Below, piece after piece: positions 28,265 to 39,720 of a DNA stretch of 64,000 bases. Both the position numbers and the translations under genes were made by a program. The DNA is from Amphritea sp. 1_MG-2023 (GTDB taxonomy: Bacteria > Pseudomonadota > Gammaproteobacteria > Pseudomonadales > Balneatricaceae). The number at the start of each line of letters is the position of its first letter. Within the stretch, counting starts at the first letter, position 1. Below the pieces are notes generated by a model. It ran no database searches and was not told the DNA's origin. It saw nothing but the letters and a program-made list of their open reading frames with translations. The stretch is taken from contig NZ_JAUOQE010000020.1 of NCBI RefSeq assembly GCF_030547545.1, positions 1-64,000 on the forward strand, given 5' to 3'.

Positions 28265-28291
28265 CAAAAAAGCCCCGTAGGGCTTTTTATA
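28265..28291. terminator. Bidirectional terminator between algW and hisD
   Basis: AAAAAAGCCCC-GTAG-GGGCTTTTTAT between convergent genes; both arms carry the needed A/T runs. Confidence 0.9.
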
Positions 28292-28316
28292 ATATACAGT
28301 CAATCAAGCTGACACT

Positions 28317-29624
28317 TTACTCTTTAATACGGTATTCAGCTGAACGAGCATGAGCGGTAAGACTTTCACCGCGGGCTAACACAGAGGCAACTTTACCCAT
28401 TTCCGATGCACCGTCTTCTGAAAACATAATCAATGAAGATCGTTTCTGGAAATCATACACACCCAAAGGTGATGAGAATCGAGCGGTACCAGACGTTGGC
28501 AATACATGATTTGGCCCAGCACAATAATCACCCAGCGCCTCAGCGGTATAACGCCCCATAAAGATCGCACCCGCATGCTTAATCAAAGGCAGCAGCGCTT
28601 TAGGATCGGCTACAGACAACTCTAAGTGCTCGGGCGCGATGCGGTTATTAACCTCAGCCGCTTGCTCTAGATTTTCCACTTTGATCAGCGCTGCACGATC
28701 AGCCAATGAGCGACTAATAATAGCTTCACGCTCCATCGTTGGCAGTAATTTAGCGATACTAGCGCTCACCTTATCGAGGAATTCAGCATCTGGGCTGATC
28801 AATATCGGCTGGGCATCTTCATCGTGTTCGGCCTGAGAGAACAGATCCATAGCAATCCAATCAGGATCTGTCTGCCCATCACAAATCACCAAAATCTCAG
28901 ATGGTCCGGCGATCATATCGATACCAACGGTGCCATAAACCGCACGCTTAGCCGTCGCCACGAAGATATTACCTGGGCCGACAATCTTATCCACTTTAGG
29001 TATCGTTTGAGTCCCATAGGCCAGTGCGGCAATCGCCTGTGCGCCACCAATGGCGAAGGCACGGCTAACACCGGCTAGCGCCGCTGCCGCTAGCACCAAC
29101 TGATTCACTTCACCGTCGGGTGTCGGCACCACCATAATCAACTCGTCAACACCGGCAACGTGAGCCGGAATCGCATTCATTAAAACCGATGATGGGTAAG
29201 AGGCTTTACCGCCCGGCACGTAAAGCCCAGCTTTATCCATTGGCGTGACTTTTTGGCCTAACAAGGTGCCATCAGCTTCCTGATACTGCCATGACTCACC
29301 TTTCTGCCGTTCGTGATAATCACGTACTCGCTGAGCAGCCACTCGCAAGGCTTTATTTTGCTCTTCCGGCAACCCAGCCAAAGCCTGTTCTAAATCATCC
29401 TGAGTAAACTCAAGTTCAGCCATCGTACTGACGTTAAGCCGGTCGAAGCGGTTTGTGTATTCAACCACCGCGCTATCACCTTCGGCTTTAACGCGCTCAA
29501 GAATCTCTTCAACCGTACGATTAACATCTTTATTGGAAACCGATTCCCAGGCCAACAGTTTATCCAACTGTTCACTGAAATCCGCCTGCTGACTATCTAA
29601 TCTTAAAATCTTTGGCTGAGTCAT
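28317..29624 (-). CDS. hisD: Histidinol dehydrogenase
   Basis: The 435-residue enzyme oxidises histidinol to histidine, the last two steps of the pathway. It has [17 protein letters not shown] near residue 138, the [12 protein letters not shown] segment, the zinc-binding QAEHDEDAQ near 268 and [13 protein letters not shown] near 372. It follows hisG with a 2-bp gap, so they are translationally close. It is the last gene of the mla-ibaG-murA-hisGD row. Confidence 0.98.
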   Translation of the reverse strand: MTQPKILRLDSQQADFSEQLDKLLAWESVSNKDVNRTVEEILERVKAEGDSAVVEYTNRFDRLNVSTMAELEFTQDDLEQALAGLPEEQNKALRVAAQRVRDYHERQKGESWQYQEADGTLLGQKVTPMDKAGLYVPGGKASYPSSVLMNAIPAHVAGVDELIMVVPTPDGEVNQLVLAAAALAGVSRAFAIGGAQAIAALAYGTQTIPKVDKIVGPGNIFVATAKRAVYGTVGIDMIAGPSEILVICDGQTDPDWIAMDLFSQAEHDEDAQPILISPDAEFLDKVSASIAKLLPTMEREAIISRSLADRAALIKVENLEQAAEVNNRIAPEHLELSVADPKALLPLIKHAGAIFMGRYTAEALGDYCAGPNHVLPTSGTARFSSPLGVYDFQKRSSLIMFSEDGASEMGKVASVLARGESLTAHARSAEYRIKE

Positions 29625-29626
29625 GA

Positions 29627-30277
29627 TTATTCCGCTCTATCTTTTCGCGCGTCGACTGCCGCAGCTAATTGTTCAATGATAGGCTGTATCTGCCGATGCT
29701 TCATTTTCAATGCCGCCTTGCCAACGACCAATCGCGAACTGACGTAACAGATATCTTCCATCGGCTCGAGACCGTTGGCCCTGAGGGTATTCCCCGTATC
29801 AACAATATCAACGATACGATCGGCTAGCCCCATAATCGGTGCTAGCTCCATCGCCCCGTAGAGTTTGATAATATCAACCTGACGCCCCTGACGGGCAAAA
29901 TATTCTTTGGTGATATTAACGAATTTGCTAGCGACTTTCATGCGCCCTTCAACGTTGCCTGCGCCCTTCATGCCGGCTACCATCAGTTTACACTTGGCAA
30001 TATCAAGATCGAGTGGCTCATAAAGATCTTTAGAACCATATTCCAAGAGCACATCTTTGCCTGCAACACCCATATCAGCACCACCATGCTCCACATAAGT
30101 AGGCACATCGGTGGCCCGAATAACAACCAATTTGATGTTCTCATGGTTGGTATCGAATATTAGCTTACGACTGCTGAAAATATCTTCAGCGGGAATAATG
30201 TTAGCTGCTTCTAAGAGCGGCAGCGTATCTTTCAGAATACGCCCTTTAGATAGCGCAATGGTCAAGTTCTGTTTCAT
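29627..30277 (-). CDS. hisG: ATP phosphoribosyltransferase catalytic subunit (short form)
   Basis: The 216-residue protein is the short HisG type: it begins [14 protein letters not shown] and includes [17 protein letters not shown] and the PRPP-binding [16 protein letters not shown] near residue 150, but has no C-terminal regulatory domain. Short HisG needs HisZ for activity and feedback control; hisZ is not in this window. It catalyses the first step of histidine synthesis. Confidence 0.97.
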   Translation of the reverse strand: MKQNLTIALSKGRILKDTLPLLEAANIIPAEDIFSSRKLIFDTNHENIKLVVIRATDVPTYVEHGGADMGVAGKDVLLEYGSKDLYEPLDLDIAKCKLMVAGMKGAGNVEGRMKVASKFVNITKEYFARQGRQVDIIKLYGAMELAPIMGLADRIVDIVDTGNTLRANGLEPMEDICYVSSRLVVGKAALKMKHRQIQPIIEQLAAAVDARKDRAE

Positions 30278-30353
30278 AATTGCAGTTTTGTTACCACTTA
30301 AAATTCAATACAAGCACACAGCCTAGGCTGTCAATGCTAAGGTTGGCTCAGTG

Positions 30354-31905
<1,552 letters not shown>

Positions 31906-32027
31906 GCATGATACCAATGACAATAGGGGGAAAATAATGAGCCGATAATAATAGCGGAAAGAGCAACAAAAGGCGATGACTGTCGCGAATACAGTCATCG
32001 AACCTCAGAGCGTTCTAATTCATTCGG

Positions 32028-32324
32028 CTATGGATTAAGGGCGGTATGCTCTAAGCCAACTAAGCGCACGATGGCACTCAGTTCGGCAGGAATATTGCGC
32101 GCAGTGAGTGATCGATTTAATGCCTGACTTTTACGCATCAGGCACAGCCAAAGTGATACGGCAGAGCTATCCACCCGCCCGACGTTAGCAAAATCGATCA
32201 CGATCGCTTGAGTCGTTTGATCAATCGCATTTTCAAGCGCCTGACGCACCGAAATGATCGTACTAAACAGAAGATCACCGTTCAGCACAATCGCATCAGA
32301 GCTGATTTCAACCTGAGCGACCAT
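32028..32324 (-). CDS. mlaB: MlaB, STAS-domain subunit of the Mla lipid transporter
   Basis: The 98-residue protein is a STAS domain with the typical VIDFANVGRVDSSAVSLWLCLMR centre. MlaB binds MlaF and supports assembly of the inner-membrane MlaFEDB complex that keeps phospholipid asymmetry of the outer membrane. Its ATG overlaps the mlaC stop (TAATG), indicating translational coupling. Confidence 0.93.
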   Translation of the reverse strand: MVAQVEISSDAIVLNGDLLFSTIISVRQALENAIDQTTQAIVIDFANVGRVDSSAVSLWLCLMRKSQALNRSLTARNIPAELSAIVRLVGLEHTALNP

Positions 32325-32953
32325 TAGCTATCCTTGCTGCCATTATTGGCCATCGCGGCTTTCCAATCAGCAATCACCTGCTTCACATCACCATTCGTCC
32401 GCGACACCATATCTGCGAATTGATTCTTGAAATTCAAGCGCAGGTTAATACCATCCACCAACACATTAACCAAGCGCCAACCGCTCTCTTGTTTCAGCAT
32501 GTAATACACCAAGGTGTACTGCTGGCCATTCGCAGCAAACACATTCACGCTGACCACCTGCTTATCCGCATCAGGGCTTGGATGACCTTCCGGTGCGACT
32601 TCATATCGAACAATATCGAAACCGGTCAAGGACTTAGCATAGGTACGCACCATCGTGTCTTTAAACACCGAAGAAAACAACTGCTGCTGCTTAGCATCAA
32701 CACGGTTATAGTACTTACCCATCACGCGCTTAGACGCGTAATCAAAATCCACAACGGGATTCAAAATAGCCTCGATTTCAGCAATTAATGCTTCACTCTG
32801 CTCAGGTGCTTTCAGCGGTTCATTTTCCAGCACCTGCATCATCTTAGATGACGCTTGTTCAATGGTATCCCGCGCTTCATCCCAAGATGCCTGAGCAGTA
32901 ACGGTCGTGAACAGCAGGGTCAGTAGTACCAAGCAACGATTAATATATCTCAT
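32324..32953 (-). CDS. mlaC: MlaC, periplasmic phospholipid shuttle
   Basis: The protein (209 residues from the ATG at 32953) has a signal peptide ending VTAQA (about residue 22) and the MlaC/Ttg2D fold, with PVVDFDYASKRVMGKY near residue 70 and QSGWRLVNVLVDGINLRLNFKNQF-type C-terminal sequence. It ferries phospholipid between MlaA at the outer membrane and MlaFEDB. A slightly earlier ATG (32968) is possible but its ribosome site would overlap it. No mlaA is in the window. Confidence 0.93.
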   Translation of the reverse strand: MRYINRCLVLLTLLFTTVTAQASWDEARDTIEQASSKMMQVLENEPLKAPEQSEALIAEIEAILNPVVDFDYASKRVMGKYYNRVDAKQQQLFSSVFKDTMVRTYAKSLTGFDIVRYEVAPEGHPSPDADKQVVSVNVFAANGQQYTLVYYMLKQESGWRLVNVLVDGINLRLNFKNQFADMVSRTNGDVKQVIADWKAAMANNGSKDS

Positions 32954-32995
32954 GTTTACAATTCCCATCCTTATATAACGAGACCTTGATAAAGG

Positions 32996-33457
32996 TTATT
33001 CCGAGGCCTTATTAAAGAGAAACTTACCAATTAATTCTTCCAAGACTAGCGATGACTGAGTGTCTTCAATGAAATCACCCTGTTGCAAAATTTCATCATC
33101 CGCAGCCCCTGTTGTGATACCTATATATTTTTCACCTAACAAACCGGCGGTCAAGATCGATGCCGAACTATCGGAAGTTAAATAATCGGTATCGGCATTA
33201 ATCTCCATTTCGACCAATGCCATCAACTTTTGACGATCGATACTAATATTGGTGACTTGACCAATCGCCACACCGGACATAGTGACTTTCGAACGGGCCG
33301 TCAGCCCACCGACATTTTCAAACAAGGCATAAATTTTATACGAGCCCTCTTGCTTAGAAAGCGTCAAACCACTGACATTAATAGCCAGCATGGCAAGCGA
33401 TAACGCGCCCACCAACATAAAAACACCTACACCCAGCTCAATTCCACGAATACGCAT
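32996..33457 (-). CDS. mlaD: MlaD, MCE-domain subunit
   Basis: The 153-residue protein has an N-terminal membrane helix (residues about 7-27) and a single MCE domain with YKIYALFENVGGLTARSKVTMSGVAIGQV (in parts) and SILTAGLLGEKYIGI. It forms the hexameric periplasmic ring of the Mla complex that binds lipid. It lies between mlaE (3-bp gap) and mlaC. Confidence 0.96.
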   Translation of the reverse strand: MRIRGIELGVGVFMLVGALSLAMLAINVSGLTLSKQEGSYKIYALFENVGGLTARSKVTMSGVAIGQVTNISIDRQKLMALVEMEINADTDYLTSDSSASILTAGLLGEKYIGITTGAADDEILQQGDFIEDTQSSLVLEELIGKFLFNKASE

Positions 33458-33460
33458 GTC

Positions 33461-34252
33461 TTACAAATCTCCAAACATCAAAGCTGTCAGAATAAAGTCA
33501 AGCCCCAGAACGGCTAGGGATGAATACACAACGGTTTTGGTGGTTGCCTGACTAATGCCCTCAGACGTAGGCACCGAATCATACCCCTGAAATACAGCGA
33601 CCCAAGTCACCACGACCCCAAACACCAAGGACTTAATCAAACCATTAACCACATCATCAAAAAAATCGACTGAGTTCTGCATATTAGCCCAGAAAGAGCC
33701 TTCATAAATACCCAGCCAATCGACACCCACTAATAATCCACCCCAGATTCCGACGGCACTAAAAATCATCGTCAGAATAGGTAAAGAGATCAGTCCAGCC
33801 CAGAAGCGTGGCGCGATAATCCGCCGCAACGGATCGACACCAATCATTTCCATACCCGATAGCTGCTCGGTCGTCTTCATCAAACCGATCTCGGCGGTTA
33901 AGGCAGAACCCGCCCGCCCGGCAAATAACAACGCCGTCACCACCGGTGCCAATTCACGCACCAGACTCAGCGCCACCATCTGTCCAACCGCCTGTTCACT
34001 GCCGTAATCCACCAAGATGGTATAGCCTTGCAACGCCAAGACCATACCGATAAACAGACCCGACACCATAATGATCACCATTGACAAAACGCCAACCGAA
34101 TAGAGTTGTCGCATCAGCAATGGAAATGAATTAAAAGGCTCAGGACGAGCAATCACTGCATGCATCAACAACATGCCCGAACGACCAATAGCCGCCAAAC
34201 GGTTGATGGTTGATCGTCCGAGTAACGCCAAATTAGCAATAACCGACTGCAT
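33461..34252 (-). CDS. mlaE: MlaE, permease subunit of the Mla transporter
   Basis: The 263-residue inner-membrane protein has about five hydrophobic helices and the MlaE signatures [31 protein letters not shown] (in parts) near residue 90 and [20 protein letters not shown] near the end. It is the membrane channel part of the lipid ABC system. The ATG overlaps the mlaF stop by one base. Confidence 0.96.
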   Translation of the reverse strand: MQSVIANLALLGRSTINRLAAIGRSGMLLMHAVIARPEPFNSFPLLMRQLYSVGVLSMVIIMVSGLFIGMVLALQGYTILVDYGSEQAVGQMVALSLVRELAPVVTALLFAGRAGSALTAEIGLMKTTEQLSGMEMIGVDPLRRIIAPRFWAGLISLPILTMIFSAVGIWGGLLVGVDWLGIYEGSFWANMQNSVDFFDDVVNGLIKSLVFGVVVTWVAVFQGYDSVPTSEGISQATTKTVVYSSLAVLGLDFILTALMFGDL

Positions 34253-35061
34253 CAGCGTCCCTCCATGAGTTCAGTAGCGTAATCACTCGCGGGAAAATGA
34301 AAAGGTACCGGGCCATCAGGTAATCCCTGCATAAACTGTCGTACCTGCTCAGCATCATTTTGCTTTAACTGTTCGGGTGTACCATGCGCAATGACACCGC
34401 CATCCGCAATGATATAGATGTAATCGGCGATACTCAGTGTTTCGTTAATATCGTGTGAAACTATAATACTGCTATGTCCCAGCGCCTTATTCAGGGTCTT
34501 GATCAGATTAACCAGCACGCCCATGGCGATGGGATCTTGTCCGGTAAACGGCTCATCATACATAACCAACGCGGGATCCAAGGCGATCGCCCTCGCCAAT
34601 GCGACTCGACGTCCCATCCCACCAGATAACTCGCTCGGCATCAGTTCTGCAGCCCCCCGCAAACCGACTGCCTGTAATTTCATCAACACGATATCACGGA
34701 CCATATCTTCCGGAAGCTGTGTATGTACTCGCAAGGGAAAAGCGACATTTTCAAACACAGTCATATCGGTAAACAGTGCGCCGCTCTGAAACAACATGCC
34801 CATTTTTTCGCGCACATTGAACAACTCATGGCGACCGAGACGGGGAATATCATCGCCATCCAACAGAATCGAACCGGCATCCGGCTTCAACTGCCCACCG
34901 ATCAATTTCAACAGTGTCGTTTTCCCGGTGCCACTCGGCCCCATAATCGCCGTCACCTTACCCCGTGGAATACGAATATCTATATTTTTACAGATATATC
35001 GATCACCCCGACTAAAGGTAAGCTGCTTAATATCAATGATGATATCGTCAATAAAATCCAT
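34252..35061 (-). CDS. mlaF: MlaF, ATPase subunit of the Mla transporter
   Basis: The 269-residue ABC ATPase has Walker [10 protein letters not shown] near residue 41, signature [14 protein letters not shown] near 145, Walker [13 protein letters not shown] near 165 and the switch His in VSHDINET near 205. It powers lipid transport by MlaE/MlaD. It is the first gene of the mlaFEDCB-ibaG-murA-hisGD row and diverges from the antiporter gene yrbG; the 263-bp gap between them must contain both promoters, though none is clear. Confidence 0.96.
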   Translation of the reverse strand: MDFIDDIIIDIKQLTFSRGDRYICKNIDIRIPRGKVTAIMGPSGTGKTTLLKLIGGQLKPDAGSILLDGDDIPRLGRHELFNVREKMGMLFQSGALFTDMTVFENVAFPLRVHTQLPEDMVRDIVLMKLQAVGLRGAAELMPSELSGGMGRRVALARAIALDPALVMYDEPFTGQDPIAMGVLVNLIKTLNKALGHSSIIVSHDINETLSIADYIYIIADGGVIAHGTPEQLKQNDAEQVRQFMQGLPDGPVPFHFPASDYATELMEGR

Positions 35062-35324
35062 AATAGCGATGACTCAATCAGGATAATAACGAGTTACAGC
35101 GTGGATAAGATGCGCTCTGCATCGATCACACGCTAAAACCACTAAAAAGCGTATAGCAAAAGGTTTATTGAGCGACCTTGTTGCTATAAAAAAATCGCGC
35201 TGAGTGTACCACTCTTACCTATAAACTTGAATAAAATCGACCTCAATGGCAGCAACCTCTTGCACATAAGACAGATTACTCATTAAATAGGCCACCGTTT
35301 TAACCAAGGCTGAACAACTAACCG

Positions 35325-36278
35325 ATGTTATACCCCATTATTGCACTACTATTAGGTTTTATTATTCTAGTCTGGAGCGCTGATCGCTTCGTTATCGGCG
35401 CCGCCGGAACCGCCAAAAACATGGGTATGTCGCCGATGCTGATTGGCCTGACCGTGGTTTCGTTTGGTACTTCGGCACCCGAAATTCTGGTCTCCATTAT
35501 GGCCTCCACCACTGGTGCCGGCGATCTTGCCGTCGGTAATGCATTAGGATCCAATATTGCTAATATAGGATTAGTGCTCGGCATCACCGCTCTGATTGCC
35601 CCATTGCCGGTACGATCTAAAGTCCTTAAACAAGAAGTACCGCTGTTACTCGCCATCACGTTATTGGCCGGTGGGGTGCTCTACGATCTCTATTTAGGGC
35701 GTATTGATGCGATTGTTCTGTGTTTAGCACTCGCCGCTTGTCTCTATCTATTTACTCGATTTCAGCGTAATGCTAGCGATGATGCCATCAATGATGAAGA
35801 AGAGGAGTTACCCGAGTTATCGACTGCTTGGGCTATATTCTGGCTTATCACCGGACTACTGCTGCTAGCGGCTAGCTCCCGCTTACTGGTATGGGGCGCC
35901 ACCGAGATTGCCTTAAGCTTAGGGGTTAGCGATCTAGTCATCGGTCTGACGATCGTCGCCATTGGCACCAGCTTACCCGAACTCGCAGCTTCCGTTGCCA
36001 GTGCGTTGAAAGGCCACACCGATATCGCCTTAGGCAATGTCGTTGGATCGAATATATTTAATATTGCCGCGGTAATGGCGGTCCCTGGTTTACTCGTGCC
36101 GATTCAACTCGAATCCGTGGTTTTATGGCGTGATTACGGTGCGACACTGGCCTTAACAGTGCTACTCGTTGCACTGGTTATTTATCAGCGTTCACCTAAA
36201 ATCTCACGCCTCGAAGGTGGAATACTGCTGACTGCCTATGCAGGCTATCTTGCACTACTATACAATATGAGTGTTTAA
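35325..36278 (+). CDS. yrbG: Calcium/sodium antiporter YrbG (CaCA family)
   Basis: The 317-residue membrane protein has the duplicated alpha repeats of the cation/Ca2+ antiporters: VVSFGTSAPEILVSIMA with GNALGSNIANIGLVLG in the first half and VAIGTSLPELAASVASALKG with GNVVGSNIFNI in the second, around ten helices in all. An acidic loop (DDAINDEEEELPE) separates the halves. It heads the operon that continues with kdsD. Confidence 0.94.
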   Translation: MLYPIIALLLGFIILVWSADRFVIGAAGTAKNMGMSPMLIGLTVVSFGTSAPEILVSIMASTTGAGDLAVGNALGSNIANIGLVLGITALIAPLPVRSKVLKQEVPLLLAITLLAGGVLYDLYLGRIDAIVLCLALAACLYLFTRFQRNASDDAINDEEEELPELSTAWAIFWLITGLLLLAASSRLLVWGATEIALSLGVSDLVIGLTIVAIGTSLPELAASVASALKGHTDIALGNVVGSNIFNIAAVMAVPGLLVPIQLESVVLWRDYGATLALTVLLVALVIYQRSPKISRLEGGILLTAYAGYLALLYNMSV

Positions 36279-36331
36279 CCCAATTATCGGCTGGCAGCCT
36301 TCACCTCTGCAAATAATGTTGTGAATAATCA

Positions 36332-37309
36332 ATGATGAATAAAGAATTAGATTTTTTAGCTTCCGCCAAACGTACCCTCGAAGTGGAACGAGATGCCATC
36401 AACGATCTATTAGGCTATCTGAATGACGATTTTACCAAAGCCTGTCACCTAGCATTAGCATGTCAAGGTCGCGTAATCGTAACGGGGATGGGAAAGAGTG
36501 GTCATATAGGCCGTAAAATAGCAGCCACCCTCGCCTCGACAGGTACACCCTCGTTCTTTGTTCATCCTGGTGAGGCGAGTCACGGTGACCTAGGAATGAT
36601 CACCCGCGCCGATGTCGTGGTCGCACTGTCTAATTCGGGTGAAACCAATGAAGTACTGTCGATTCTACCGCTGATCAAACGCATGAATGCACCGCTGATC
36701 AGTATCACCGGCAACCCAGAATCAACCCTATCTCGCAGCGCGGATGCCAACTTAAATGTCACCATCCGTCAAGAAGCCTGTCCGCTAGGTCTCGCCCCCA
36801 CCTCCAGTACAACCGCCTCACTGGTTATTGGCGATGCGTTAGCGATTGCATTATTGGAAGCCCGAGGCTTCAGTGCTGAAGACTTTGCCTTCTCTCATCC
36901 CGGCGGCAGCTTAGGCCGTCGCTTGTTACTGAAGGTTTCCGACATTATGCACAGTGGCGATGAGATACCTCGCGTCAGTAGTTCTACCATGCTCAAAGAC
37001 GCCTTGATGGAAGTCACCCATAAACATCTCGGTATGACCACCGTGGTCGATGAAGCCGGTATATTACAAGGGGTTTTCACTGACGGCGACTTACGTCGTA
37101 CCCTCGATCATGATGTCGATATGCAGAACACGCCAATTACCGATGTCATGACGACAGAGTGCACCACCGTCAGCAGCGATATACTCGCGGCTGAAGCCCT
37201 GCAGATCATGCAAGACAAACAAATTAACGCGTTGATCGTGCTCGATGAAGCTAGCTGTCCGGTCGGTGCGCTGAATATGCATGATATGCTCAAAGCAGGA
37301 GTCATCTAA
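36332..37309 (+). CDS. kdsD: Arabinose-5-phosphate isomerase KdsD
   Basis: The 325-residue protein has an N-terminal SIS sugar-isomerase domain (GMGKSGHIGRKIAATL near residue 52, HPGEASHGDLG near 85, LSNSGET near 102) and two C-terminal CBS domains. It converts ribulose-5-phosphate to arabinose-5-phosphate, the start of KDO synthesis for LPS. Two adjacent ATGs are possible starts. Its stop overlaps the kdsC start. Confidence 0.97.
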   Translation: MMNKELDFLASAKRTLEVERDAINDLLGYLNDDFTKACHLALACQGRVIVTGMGKSGHIGRKIAATLASTGTPSFFVHPGEASHGDLGMITRADVVVALSNSGETNEVLSILPLIKRMNAPLISITGNPESTLSRSADANLNVTIRQEACPLGLAPTSSTTASLVIGDALAIALLEARGFSAEDFAFSHPGGSLGRRLLLKVSDIMHSGDEIPRVSSSTMLKDALMEVTHKHLGMTTVVDEAGILQGVFTDGDLRRTLDHDVDMQNTPITDVMTTECTTVSSDILAAEALQIMQDKQINALIVLDEASCPVGALNMHDMLKAGVI

Positions 37310-37869
37310 TGCCTTCACCGTTTGTCGACAAACTCAGACAAGAACTCAGCCTCGCACAGCTCGATAAGCTGGCCCCCATCAAACTGGCAGTCTTTGATGT
37401 TGATGGTGTGCTCACCGATGGTAAACTCAATTTTCTCGCCGACGGTAGTGAAGTTAAAAACTTCAACACCCTCGATGGACTGGGCATTAAACTGCTCGCT
37501 CAGGGCGATATCAAAACGGCCATTATTACCGGAAGATGTTCACCTCAAGTCGAACGCCGTGCAGCAGCATTAGGGATCGATTACCTTTATCAGGGTCGCG
37601 AAGACAAACTCACGGCGCTACAAGAGCTGTGGCAGGATACGGGCTTTAGCGCTCAACAAACCGCCTATATTGGTGATGACCTGCCCGACCTCGCCGCTAT
37701 TCGTGCCGTGAATTTTGGTGCCACCGTCAATGGTGGCCATCAATTCGTTGCCGCACATGCCGATTGGTGTACTCAACGCACCGCGGGGAATGGTGCAGGA
37801 AGAGAGTTTTGCGAAACCATTCTAGCAGGTCAAGGCAAGCTTGAAGCCCTGTACCGCGAGTATTTGTAA
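37309..37869 (+). CDS. kdsC: KDO-8-phosphate phosphatase KdsC
   Basis: The 186-residue HAD-superfamily phosphatase has the nucleophile motif FDVDGVLTDG near residue 28, the Thr of ITGR near 73 and YIGDDLPDL near 119. It removes phosphate from KDO-8-phosphate. The ATG overlaps the end of kdsD (TAATG) and lptC follows immediately at 37870. Confidence 0.97.
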   Translation: MPSPFVDKLRQELSLAQLDKLAPIKLAVFDVDGVLTDGKLNFLADGSEVKNFNTLDGLGIKLLAQGDIKTAIITGRCSPQVERRAAALGIDYLYQGREDKLTALQELWQDTGFSAQQTAYIGDDLPDLAAIRAVNFGATVNGGHQFVAAHADWCTQRTAGNGAGREFCETILAGQGKLEALYREYL

Positions 37870-38439
37870 ATGCTGACTGGACGTGCCCGACTCATAGCCG
37901 CGGCGGCGATCCTATTCCCGACGGTAATCTATTTGGGAATGGATACAGAACATCATACTGTGCTTCCGAAAGAAGAACCCAACCCCGCCTATCAACAAGC
38001 CGATTATTATATTGTTAATGGGCAGATAAGGGATTTTTCTCCTACCGGCAAGCTGAAACAACAATTAAGTTCAACCCAGTTAGAACATCAACCGGCCTTA
38101 CAACAAATATTAGTGACCAACCCTGAGATGCAGATATACAACGCTCAGCAACCGAGCCGAAAAGTCAGCAGTCTCAGAGGCATCATCAGTGACAACGATG
38201 ATAAAATTGTCCTCGAGGGAAAGGTACTATTTCAGGACAATCCTGATCCAACACAGGCGAACATGCTACGCACTGAATCCTTAGTCATCTTACCGCAGGA
38301 AAATATCGCGAAGACCGATCAGCGAGTAACCATTTCAAGTCGATTAGGTGTCACTACCAGCGTAGGCATGACAATAGACACTGACAGTGGCATTCTTAAC
38401 CTCCTGTCAGACGTAACCGGAGTATACAATGTTAATTAA
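37870..38439 (+). CDS. lptC: LPS export protein LptC
   Basis: The 189-residue protein has a single N-terminal membrane anchor (residues about 6-22) and a periplasmic beta-jellyroll domain of the LptC type (QADYYIVNGQIRDFSPTG, KIVLEGKVLFQDNPD). It passes LPS from the LptB2FG extractor to LptA. It overlaps lptA by 11 bp. Confidence 0.94.
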   Translation: MLTGRARLIAAAAILFPTVIYLGMDTEHHTVLPKEEPNPAYQQADYYIVNGQIRDFSPTGKLKQQLSSTQLEHQPALQQILVTNPEMQIYNAQQPSRKVSSLRGIISDNDDKIVLEGKVLFQDNPDPTQANMLRTESLVILPQENIAKTDQRVTISSRLGVTTSVGMTIDTDSGILNLLSDVTGVYNVN

Positions 38440-38977
38440 CCGTATAAGCAAAGCCTTATGCGTGATGCTACTCAGCTGGCAGCCGATGGCGATGGCCTTA
38501 CCCAGTGATGCCAACAAAGCAATTCACATCACGGCAGATAGCGCTACCCGAAACGATCAAACGGGCATTACCCTCTATAAAGGCGATGTCCTGTTAACAC
38601 AGGGCAGCCTGAAGGTAAGCGGCGACAGTATAGAGCTCAGACAAACGGGCAACACCATCACCATGATTATCGCCAGAGGACGCCCCGCCGAATTTCAACA
38701 ACGCTCGTCCGCCGATCAAGAGATTACTCATGCATACGGTGAAGTGCTAGATTACAATCTACACACGAAAGAACTCGAAATCACCGGCCAAGCCAAAGTG
38801 ACTCAGGGTTCCGACCTCTTTAGCGGCAACCGAATTGTTTACAATATGAACAAAAGTACCGTCAATGCATTTAGAGATGAAAATGCTGACGGAGAGCGGG
38901 TACAAATCGTGATTCAACCCAAGGCAACACCGACAACTGAGCCTACACCTGCACCTGGAGAACTCCAGCCACAATGA
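38429..38977 (+). CDS. lptA: LPS transport periplasmic protein LptA
   Basis: The 182-residue protein has a signal peptide ending AMA (about residue 23) and an OstA-fold domain with [23 protein letters not shown] and [19 protein letters not shown] segments (in parts). It forms the periplasmic bridge for LPS. The C-terminus is a Pro/Thr-rich tail. It overlaps lptB by 4 bp (ATGA). Confidence 0.95.
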   Translation: MLINRISKALCVMLLSWQPMAMALPSDANKAIHITADSATRNDQTGITLYKGDVLLTQGSLKVSGDSIELRQTGNTITMIIARGRPAEFQQRSSADQEITHAYGEVLDYNLHTKELEITGQAKVTQGSDLFSGNRIVYNMNKSTVNAFRDENADGERVQIVIQPKATPTTEPTPAPGELQPQ

Positions 38978-39699
38978 GTCGACTAGAAGCACTTAACCTC
39001 GCAAAGAGTTACAAAGGCCGTGAGGTTGTACGAGATGTCTCGATGAGCGTCGATAGCGGCCAAATTGTCGGTCTCTTGGGCCCCAACGGTGCAGGTAAAA
39101 CCACCTGTTTTTATATGATTGTTGGCTTGGTAGATGCCGATCGAGGGCGTATAAAAATCGATCAATTGGATCTCACCAAAGAACCAATGCACGGTCGGGC
39201 CCGTAAAGGTATTGGTTATTTGCCGCAAGAGGCATCGATTTTCCGTAAGCTGAGTGTGCATGATAACCTAATGGCCATTCTGGAAACTCGTAAAGAGCTA
39301 AATCAGCAGCAGCGGCAACAGAAATTAGATGAATTACTGGAAGAATTTCATATTTCACACCTGAGCAAGAGTATAGGCATGAGCCTTTCCGGTGGAGAAA
39401 GGCGACGCGTTGAAATTGCCAGAGCATTAGCCACAGAACCCACCTTTATTCTGCTGGATGAGCCCTTTGCTGGCGTCGATCCGATTTCAGTGAGTGATAT
39501 CAAGCAAACCGTAAAACATTTACAAAACAAGGGTATCGGTGTCTTAATCACCGATCATAATGTTCGCGAAACATTGGATATATGCGAACAAGCCTATATT
39601 GTTAGTGAAGGTTATATTCTTGCAGAAGGATCACCAGAGGATATACTGGCAAACCAGCAGGTCAGGGAAGCCTATCTCGGTGAGCAATTCAGGCTGTAA
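38974..39699 (+). CDS. lptB: LPS export ABC ATPase LptB
   Basis: The 241-residue ATPase has Walker [10 protein letters not shown] near residue 36, signature [15 protein letters not shown] near 138, Walker [13 protein letters not shown] near 158 and switch His in [10 protein letters not shown] near 193. It drives LPS extraction with LptF and LptG, which are not in this window. rpoN follows 21 bp downstream. Confidence 0.98.
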   Translation: MSRLEALNLAKSYKGREVVRDVSMSVDSGQIVGLLGPNGAGKTTCFYMIVGLVDADRGRIKIDQLDLTKEPMHGRARKGIGYLPQEASIFRKLSVHDNLMAILETRKELNQQQRQQKLDELLEEFHISHLSKSIGMSLSGGERRRVEIARALATEPTFILLDEPFAGVDPISVSDIKQTVKHLQNKGIGVLITDHNVRETLDICEQAYIVSEGYILAEGSPEDILANQQVREAYLGEQFRL

Positions 39700-39720
39700 C
39701 AGGTATATAAGCGATTCCCT

